Part shown: positions 56,346 to 64,000 of the stretch, in pieces
Layout of the letters: every line of letters starts with the position of its first letter
Position numbering within the stretch: the first letter of the stretch is position 1
Source: Grifola frondosa
Taxonomy: Eukaryota > Basidiomycota > Agaricomycetes > Polyporales > Grifolaceae
NCBI GenBank assembly: GCA_001683735.1
Contig: LUGG01000031.1
Coordinates: 62,001 to 126,000, forward strand
Direction of reading: 5' to 3'
Length of the DNA stretch: 64,000 nt
Translations under genes and position numbers: made by a program
Notes under the pieces: generated by a model
Told to the model about the DNA's origin: nothing
Seen by the model: only the letters and a program-made list of their open reading frames with translations
Databases searched by the model: none

Positions 56346-58203
56346 ATGTCCAGTCTTCCCAAACTATTTCCCTCCATCGGAGACGTTGCGAATGAGACGC
56401 AACAGCTTCAAGAGGAGCAACCTTCTGAGTTTACCTCAGGAGATGAGGATAGACCAGTGCAGGAGATAGAGTCGCTGTGCATGAGATGCAGGGAACAGGT
56501 ATTGATCTTAGTACTATCTCTCCGCTGAGTGCGATTCATCTATACGCAAAGGGCGTAACCAGGATGCTCTTGACATCAATTCCCTTCTTTCGTGAAGTGA
56601 TTGTAATGTCATTCCGTTGCGAGCACTGTGGCTTTTCGAATAACGAGGTTCAATCTGCAGGCTCCATACGACGTATGTTATTCATACCGCTGACTTGTGT
56701 TGCTCGCTAATCACCAAATTCTATCTACACTCAGCCGAAGGCACAGTGTACACGGCTCGCATACTTTCTAGGGATGACCTTGACCGTCAACTGGTAAAAT
56801 CTGCTACATGTACCGTTATTATCCCCGAGTTCGAGCTCACCATCCCACACGGAAGAGGCCAGCTAACAACTGTCGAGGGACTCATTCGCGACATCATCCT
56901 GGATCTTGGCGCAGATCAACCTCTAAGACGCGCCCAGAACGACGCGGCGTACGCTAAAATCCAGAATATCCTTGATGGGCTCAAAGAGATCCTGGCGGAT
57001 TCTGAGGATGAGGATGAGGATGAGGAGCCTAGCACACCGGGGGAGGTGAAGCCACGAAAAGCGTCGCAGAGAGATGCGCCGATGCCTCCGTTCACTGTTC
57101 GTCTTGACGATCCCGCAGGAAACTCGTTTATCGAGTTCATTGGCAGCATGGCCGATCCGAAGTGGAATATGCGCACATATCATCGGACGCGCGAGCAGAA
57201 CGTCGAGCTTGGCCTCATCGCTCCTGACGAGCCCACCCCGGCTCCTCCCGTCCTTCCATCAGCAGCAGCTGGCGAGACTGCTGAAAAGAAAGAGGATGAG
57301 GAGCAGATAGGAGGGGGTCTGGAGGGTGAGAATGAGGAAATATACACATTCCCTGGTACTTGCTCGAGTTGCGGGCATCCCTCAGCTACGCTCATCAAGA
57401 AAGTCAACATCCCATACTTCAAGGTGTGTGGTCCTAATATTACTTGCCGTGTGGAATTTGCTGACCAGTTGTGCTAGGATATACTCATCATGTCCACAAA
57501 TTGCGAACTTTGCGGATATCGAGACAATGAAGTCAAATCAGGATCGGCCATCTCTGCACAGGGCAAACGCATTACACTTAAAGTAGAGGATCGCGACGAT
57601 CTCAGTCGGGATATCCTGAAGGTCAGCCGTTATAATCACAATCATATAGTATGTGTACTCATGGAGACTATAGAGCGAGTCGTGTGGCTTGACAATCCCG
57701 GAGATTGATTTGGTGCTCCAGGAAGGAACACTTGGCGGCAGGTTCACCACCTTAGAGGGTATTCTCGACCAAGTGTATGAGGAGCTTTCGGACAAGGTGA
57801 TCGCATCGGGGGATTCGAGAGGAGACAGTGGCGCCTTCGAGGTTTTCCTCAAGAAGTTGAAGGCGGTCCGTATTTATTGGATCTTCTCACTCGCTTGGAC
57901 TGATCTAAGACGTTTCGTATTATATTATAGGTCAAGAATGTGGAGCACCCCTTCACGGTCATCCTAGATGATCCGCTGGCAAACTCGTACCTGCAGAACC
58001 TCTATGCTCCCGATCCCGATCCGAACATGGAAATTGTGATGTATGACCGGACGTGGGCGCAGAACGAGGATCTTGGTCTGAACGATATGAAAGTGGAAGG
58101 GTACGAAGCCCCAGAAACCACGGACAAGACCAACGCAGAGTCCGACCAAAATTCCAAATCAAATGCTGTACAGGAAGACAGCTCCAAGACCGAGAAGTCA
58201 TAG
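56346..58203 (+). CDS. ZPR1: Zinc-finger protein Zpr1
   Basis: eEF1A-associated zinc-finger protein, now viewed as an eEF1A folding chaperone. Start at 56346 ([19 protein letters not shown]). Two tandem modules are seen. Module 1: zinc finger [12 protein letters not shown] to [17 protein letters not shown], then [72 protein letters not shown]. Module 2: [108 protein letters not shown]. The tail is acidic and ends SSKTEKS at 58203. The Cys pairs of both CxxC zinc fingers are intact. Five or so short introns, no frame break. Confidence 0.96.
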
Positions 58204-58402
58204 CAAAGTGTGATGAGAGATTTGTAGGAAGGATCCTAGAAATAATGTATCGAGTAGAAATTAGTAGAAGTTGTATACCGTCGTGTACAAAATCGTTTCC
58301 TATCTTCGACGCTGCTGTGGCCGATCGAGCTGGTTTCTTGACCAGCGCCCCTTTCAACTTCACACATCAGCAAACAGCTTTGTACCATCAATCGTACGGA
58401 AT

Positions 58403-59545
58403 ATGTCCCCCGACGGTAATATCGGACGTTGGATACCCCTGGAAAGTAATCCTGAAGTGCGTATTCTTGTTTAGTGCAACGTGACGAGAGTATTTAGTCA
58501 AGTGCGCGAACCAAAACATAGGTGCTTAATGAGGTGAGCAATCATTCGCCAGCTGCATTCTCTTCCTAGATATGGATATCAACAATGCTTTTTTCCAAGT
58601 GGGCGAATAAGGCCGGTCTCGTCGTATCCCAGGCTCAGTTTCAAGACATCTACGGCCTCGACTCTGAGGTGCGTCTTCTCATTGATGCGGGGATGATATA
58701 TGAACGAGATGGCCACGTAGCTCCTTGCGATGGTCTCGCAGCCCGTGAAAGCGATTATCCTTTTATTCCCTATCTCGAATGAGAGCGAGCGACGGCGTAA
58801 GGAAGAAGATGCACACATTACTGCCGAGGGGCAGCACGCTATCGATCCTACTGTCTTTTATGTCAAGCAGACGGTAAGATTTTACAGTTGCACGTATACA
58901 CCGAACTATACTTCTGCGTAGATCTCGAACGCCTGTGGGACAATCGCCCTTCTTCATGCTCTGGTCAATGTAAGGGGTTTGTCCTAGTGTACATAACAGT
59001 CTTCTGACGATTTAATTTTCCAGTCGGATGTGACCTTTGCTCCAGAAAGCGCTCTCGCGAAATTCATAGATGAATGCAAAGGTATGATGGAAGTTGATCG
59101 TCTCCATCTCAATCTCATCTGTGTTGCATAGACAAAAGTCCTGAAGAACGTGCGAAGATTCTTGAAACGACGCCTCTATTTGCGGACATACATGCCGAGA
59201 CAGCGACTTCAGGACAAACTTCAGTGCCCACTAACCTCCACACAGACCTGCATTTCACTTGCTTCGTGCAAGCGCCGAGTCCACCTTCGCGTGAGGAGGG
59301 AACGCCAGTGGCACCAGGTGATATGAGGCTTGTGGAACTGGACGGGCGACGTGTGGGGCCTGTCGATAGAGGCGCATGTGCTGATTTCCTGAAGGTGAGT
59401 AAGGCTTCGAGCCGCATGCTGTGCTGCACTATGGGCGTTGATTTCGTGGACACAGGACGTGGCAAAATTTGTGAAAGACAACTATGTTGCGCACACCGCG
59501 AGCATGCATTTCAGCATGATTGCGCTAGGTCCGCCGGTGTCCTAG
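58403..59545 (+). CDS. Ubiquitin C-terminal hydrolase, UCHL3/Yuh1-like
   Basis: Cysteine protease (peptidase C12) that removes small adducts from ubiquitin. Start at 58403 (MSPDGNIGRWIPLESNPE). A 12-nt exon (58523-58534, VLNE) follows, then WANKAGLVVSQAQFQDIYGL, DSE, LLAMVSQPVKAIILLFPISN, AIDPTVFYVKQTISNACGTI (catalytic Cys after QTISNA), ALLHALVN, FAPESALAKFIDECK, SPEERAKILETTPLFADIHA, NLHTDLHFTCFVQAP (catalytic His), MRLVELDGRRVGPVDRGACA (catalytic Asp in ELDG), VAKFVKDNYVAHTASMHFSM, ending IALGPPVS at 59543-59545. The triad and order are complete and the length fits the family. Eight or so exons, no frame break. Confidence 0.93.
58523..58534 (+). other. 12-nt micro-exon in the UCH gene
   Basis: GTGCTTAATGAG lies between an acceptor (ACATAG) and a donor (GTGAGC). 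It encodes VLNE and bridges ESNPE to WANKAGL, matching the ESNPEV.NE(W/F) pattern of UCHL3 relatives. The next exon starts at 58600 after CCAAG. Confidence 0.65.
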
Positions 59546-59784
59546 TGTTGTAACAAAATATGTGGGATCGGACTTGTATAAGTGTTCAATGTTGTAAGTA
59601 GGCTGTGAAAAATCGATAATAAATATTTGCGGAGCATACACTACAATTATGATTTTCCGGCGATCGGGTCGATCGGCTGCAAGTTGAATAAATAAACATT
59701 TACAAGAGCGCGGAAGACGTCGACGCAATCCTTCACGACTTCTGCGTGCTCGCTTTCGTGCTTTTTTCCACATCGCCACCGTCA

Positions 59785-62700
59785 ATGGAGGTGTTGAGAT
59801 GCTGCGGCGACTCCGAAGGATGGGGTCCTATATCCCCGATGCGTCCATTTGATTTCACACCATGCTTTGAGGAAGGTGCTATCTTATCCCCAATTCTGTT
59901 ATTATTTTTGGTCTTCGCAGTAACCAAATGCTGGCGTTTGCGGGCTTTGGAAGTGCGTCCTAGGTGTCGAAAGAGCGTGTGGATATTGAGAGCGAAACTG
60001 GTAAGTTCCCTTTTGATGAGTTGATGTCATGATTTCATATCCAGTGACTTTATGTTTCTTAGACACTGCTTTCGCTGGCATGTATAGTCAGCTGCGCGAA
60101 CCTCATCCTCGTGTTGGTTACTCGCAGACCAGTCGCCCTCATACACTCGTATGTTCTGGAGATTTTGGCACTAGTCATCGCGCCGTTTCTCGCGTCGCTA
60201 AATCATTCCGAGCGCGCACGTCTTCCTCTATTCTCCTCTTATTCTGGCCCACCTACGTTGTCGCATTGCTAGTATGGGCTAGGACTGTCCTAACGATCTC
60301 CTTCGCTTCCCTTCTTCCTGTCGTAATTGTCAAATGTGCCATCGCGTTCGTCGGTCTCTCGTCTTTCGCACTTGAGTGCCTCGGCTCCGAATTCGCACCA
60401 GAAGACAGCATTACCCACTACGCCAAGGGAGCCGTCGAGAGTCCCTGGTTACAGCGAACATATTCAGCATATGGACGTTTAGTTGGATGTCCTCGCTTAT
60501 GAAGAAGGGTGCATCGGAATACATTACGGAGGGCGATTTGCCGTCACTCCTCCCTCAAGACGAGTCTCCGGCCCTAGGTCGTAAGCTGAAAAGACAGATG
60601 AGCAAACAGTATGTTTATGCTGCTTAGATCGGCGTTAGTCCGCATTAATTTTATGGGTTGGTAGCTCGACACTGGGGTTCTCCCTCTTCTTGGCTTATGG
60701 TGGACCATATGCTTTCGCCCTGATTCTGAAGCTCATTCAGGATTGCCTCGCTTTCCTGCAACCTCAACTTCTTCGCTGGCTCTTGACCTACATTTCCGCA
60801 TACCAAAACGCCCGATTGGACGGTACTGATGGCCCCAGTGCAGTGGAAGGTTTTGTGATCGCGATCATCATGTTTATAGCATCTATGGTGCAAACCGTGA
60901 TCCTTCACCAGGTACGAGCCAGTTTAGCTCTCGCAGTTGTTGCATAAGCTCACGTTCGATCTCTTTCAGTATTTCCAGCGCTGTTTTGAAACCGGCATGC
61001 GTGTTCGCTCGGGTTTGATCACAGCGATCTACCAAAAAGCTCTTGTCCTGTCCAATGACGGCCGCGGGAGTGCGTCTGGAGATATCGTGAATTTGATGTC
61101 GGTCGATGCCATGCGCCTGCAAGACCTGTGCACGTACGGGCTCATTGCCATATCTGGGCCGTTCCAGGTGGGCATTTATGATCCTATCGATGTACTTCAT
61201 GTCATGTTTGTTCATGCAGATCATGCTGGCATTCGTGTCGCTATATAATATCCTTGGCTGGCCTGCCTTCGTCGGAGTGGCCATCATGGTGTTCTCCATC
61301 CCGCTGAATACCGTCATCGCCAGGATCCTCAAGAGGTTCCAAGAACAACAAATGAAGAACCGGGATAAGAGAACGCGTCTCATGAGTGAGTTGTTGGCGA
61401 ACATCAGGAGGTGAGTATAGAGTGGTTTCTGTTCTAGAGCGTCCGCATTAATGAAGAATTTTGTCAGCATCAAGCTGTATGCCTGGGAGAATGCATTTGT
61501 TCGGTGGATCCTATTTGTGCGCAATGAACAAGAGCTGAAGATGCTCCGCAAGATCGGAATTACCACTGTAAGTTTTGCCCTTGTACAGCGCCCGACGGAC
61601 TGAGCAGAAATGTTTGTAGTCCCTCAACAGTGCTCTTTGGAGTGGCATTCCTTGTGAGTCACGGAAATGGTGCCTATGCGGCAAAATTGTGTTGAGAAAG
61701 TCTGTGAACAGTGCTGGTTGCATTTAGCTCTTTCGCAGTTGCCGCTTTAACTTCGAAGGTTCCGCTCACCTCGGACAAGATTTTCCCGGCCATCTCGCTA
61801 TTCATGCTTCTGCAGTTTCCGCTTAACATGGTATGTTCATTCACTTAGTTATATATATACCGTGTTATCACCGTTGTACCCTTCATCCGCCATATGTTTG
61901 TCATTCCAAACGATTAGTCCAATTGATCTCATTCATGCATTGGATCCACAGTTCAGTCAAGTTACCTCAAATATTATTGAGGCCCTTGTGTCTGTCAGAC
62001 GTCTTGCAGCGTTTCTCAATGCTGACGAATTGCAAGCCGATGCGCGTGAAGTTGTCCCAGACACGACGCTGGAGATTGGGGATGAGGTGAGTCGATCTTG
62101 TTCATTATATCATGCAGCATCTCTGGGTATGTTTTGTATTTATCTCGTGATTAGGTTCTTTCAATATCACACGGCGAGTTCTGTTGGTCTAAAGAAGCCA
62201 CTACACCAACCCTTGAAGACATCAATTTGACTGTGAGGAAGGGCGAGCTGGTAGGGGTGCTCGGGCGTGTTGGTGCCGGCAAGGTATGCATTCATTTGAA
62301 AACGATCGGAATGCGCAACCTGCAATTGACCATGCAATCCAGACCAGTCTTCTATCTGCGATCATTGGCGAAATGAGGCGCATAGAAGGCGAAGTCAAAT
62401 TGATAGGCTGTATATCTTATGCGCCACAGAATCCTTGGTAAACGCATCGCCCTTCATCAGTCCTTGGTGTGTTTAATTATGTCCATATAGGATAATGAGC
62501 GCAACAATAAGGGATAATATTGTATTCTCTCATAAATACGACGAAATATTCTATAATTTGGTCCTAGATGGTATGTCTTTCAATTCAAATGTGTCGTACG
62601 TGTTCTCAGCTTTCGTCTAGCATGTGCCTTGAGGCCAGATTTAGCACTACTTCCTGACGGAGATCTTACCGAGGTTGGAGAGAAGGGTGCGTAAACTGTC

Positions 62701-64000
62701 CACGCGTTAATTGTGAATTGACACTGATTGTGGCCGTTGGTAGGTATAACTGTCAGTGTTTGTTAGATGTGTCAGAACGCCGAAACTAACCAAGCGTACA
62801 GCTGAGCGGCGGCCAGCGTGCTCGAGTGTCTTTGGCGCGGGCTGTCTATGCTAGAGCCGATCTGTAAGATATTTGCATCTGTATTCGAGTCCGTTGCTTA
62901 TCTGTATGTAGTGTGATTTTAGACGACGTACTGGCAGCTGTAGACTCGCACGTCGCACGTCACATTTTCGGTCAGTCCTTTGCTGTTGTCATCTAATCGT
63001 CCCGCTAATGTAGTTATTCCGTAGATCATGTCATTGGCCCTAATGGTCTGTTAGCTTCAAAAGCAAGGATTGTCGTCACGAACAGCGTTCACTTCTTAAA
63101 ACAATTCAATCAAGTGGTCTACCTCCGCCGAGGCATTATTCTCGAGAGCGGGTCATACAATGACTTGATCAGTAATAATCAAAGCGAGCTGTATAAACTC
63201 ATGTAAGTGCTGCATCTTGCCATCTAACAGCAATCTGAACATCCAATTCCATAGCAAGGGGCATGGGAACCTGACGTCTTCGGGAATGTCCACTCCTTTC
63301 ATAACTGGAGATTCCGCGACGCCTTCTTCGGAAGGTGACACTGTTGTCGCCTCCTTGCAGGATTTAACCGAAGAAAAGTTGGAAAGTGTTGACAAAAAGC
63401 TGATCCGGAGAACGAGTTATGGCAAAGCGGTCATTGAAGATGACATCCCTGTGCGCGCCGTCTCAGATGGTCCGACGAAAGAGCATAGCGAGCATGGTCG
63501 TGTTAAGTGGGACGTGTATATGCAGTACATTGAAGCGGCGTCCAAGGCCGGATTCGTGTCATTTGTGATCGCGACAGTCTTGCAGCAGGTTGCGTCTTTG
63601 GCGGGCAACAACACGTTGCGGGCGTGGGGCGAGCACAATCGCACAGTCGGGGATAATGCGGGTGCTGGCAAGTATCTGCTAGGCTATGGATTGTTTTCGT
63701 TATCTTCGAGTCTGTTGGGAGCCACTGCAGCGATCTTGATCTGGGTCCTGTGCTCTGTGCGTAGTGCGAAACGTCTCCATGATTCTGTCAGTCATTCTTT
63801 CCCTCGTCATGGCATGGGTATGGATTCTTACTAGTTTTTAGATGCTCCAAGCAGTGATTCGTGCACCGCTGACCTTCTTTGAGCTTACTCCCACTGGGCG
63901 GTATGTCTATTGGATTATCTTCGTCGTTCCTAGCTGATGGATTTTGTCCAGGATTTTGAACTTATTTTCGCGCGATACATATGTTGTCGACCAAATTCTT
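59785..64000 (+). CDS. ABC transporter, ABCC (MRP/YCF1-type), 3' end cut by right edge
   Basis: Probable vacuolar conjugate exporter of the ABCC family. Start at 59785 (MEVLRCCGDSEGWGPISP). TMD0: FEEGAILSPILLLFLVFAVT, TLLSLACIVSCANLILVLV, ILALVIAPFLASL, LLLFWPTYVVALLVWARTV. TMD1: LAYGGPYAFALILKLIQDCL, FLQPQLLRWLLTYISAYQN, VRSGLITAIYQKALVLSNDG, SGDIVNLMSVDAMRLQDLC, GWPAFVGVAIMVFSIPLNT, RTRLMSELLANIR, IKLYAWENAFVRWI. NBD1: LVGVLGRVGAGKTSLLSAI (Walker A, intron after GAGK), SYAPQNPWIMSATIRDNIVF (Q-loop), LTEVGEKGITLSGGQRARVS (signature), LVILDDVLAAVDSHVARHIF (Walker B). A linker and the start of TMD2 follow (WDVYMQYIEAASKAGFVSFV, TYVVDQIL at the edge). Two one-base frame breaks lie in TMD0 (about 60225 and 60443-60445). 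TMD2 and NBD2 are outside the window. Confidence 0.93.

Noticed and set aside
57640..57720. Apparent frame break in ZPR1
   Set aside because: Resolved by an intron (GTCAGC...CTATAG); [15 protein letters not shown] then continues in frame.
1..64000. tRNA, rRNA, CRISPR, transposon or virus-derived sequence
   Set aside because: I looked for T-loop-like motifs, direct-repeat arrays, terminal repeats and transposase or polymerase motifs by eye and found none; a tRNAscan and RepeatMasker run would settle it.

Overview
The window looks like nuclear DNA of a filamentous basidiomycete, most likely an Agaricomycete. Genes are dense, lie on both strands and are cut by many short introns (mostly about 45-65 nt). 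The proteins are fungal housekeeping proteins, including a DASH-complex Hsk3, the amino acid permease chaperone Shr3, the GDP-mannose transporter VRG4 and a Bem3-like RhoGAP. I see no rRNA, tRNA, CRISPR array, transposase or viral gene. Gene models were assembled by eye from translated segments, GT-AG splice signals and remembered family motifs. Outer coordinates are good where a start or stop is quoted; inner splice sites are less certain.

Layout. 1-10.4 kb, minus strand: clathrin heavy chain (3' end beyond the left edge), a PQ-loop membrane protein and an iron-sulphur L-serine dehydratase with a mitochondrial leader. 10.7-23.6 kb, plus strand: a SET-domain protein, a PX-PH-RhoGAP protein, Shr3 and an Ecl1-like small zinc protein. 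26.7-38.3 kb: SmB (minus), a nitronate monooxygenase (plus), then pyruvate carboxylase, VRG4 and Hsk3 (minus). 38.5-45.4 kb: sphinganine hydroxylase, Mak16, a DUF1640 mitochondrial coiled-coil protein, guanylate kinase and an STK32/YANK-type kinase in alternating orientation. 46.1-64 kb: an SLC35B-type nucleotide-sugar transporter, cytochrome c haem lyase, Tim44, a serine-rich protein of unknown function, a possible unrecognised gene, Nup53/Nup35, ZPR1, a UCH-type deubiquitinase and an ABCC (MRP/YCF1-type) transporter running off the right edge.

Genes are often head to head over 230-670 bp, and several of these shared promoters carry CACGTG. Two larger stretches, 19.9-22.6 kb and 23.6-26.7 kb, hold nothing I recognise. 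Mitochondrial functions recur (serine dehydratase leader, DUF1640 protein, haem lyase, Tim44), as do secretory-pathway functions (clathrin, Shr3, VRG4, the SLC35B transporter, sphinganine hydroxylase), but I see no metabolic cluster.

The most striking signal is more than 20 single-base frame breaks inside otherwise well-conserved exons of about a dozen genes, including essential ones (clathrin, Tim44, Mak16). Nearly all need one extra base, usually in a short G/C run. The simplest reading is homopolymer under-calling in the assembly, so these genes should not be called pseudogenes without checking. Other notable items are two GC-AG introns, a 12-nt micro-exon in the UCH gene, a SmB start codon alone on its exon, an intron splitting the biotin motif of pyruvate carboxylase, and an 18-bp perfect palindrome next to a CRE-like palindrome at 47.8 kb.
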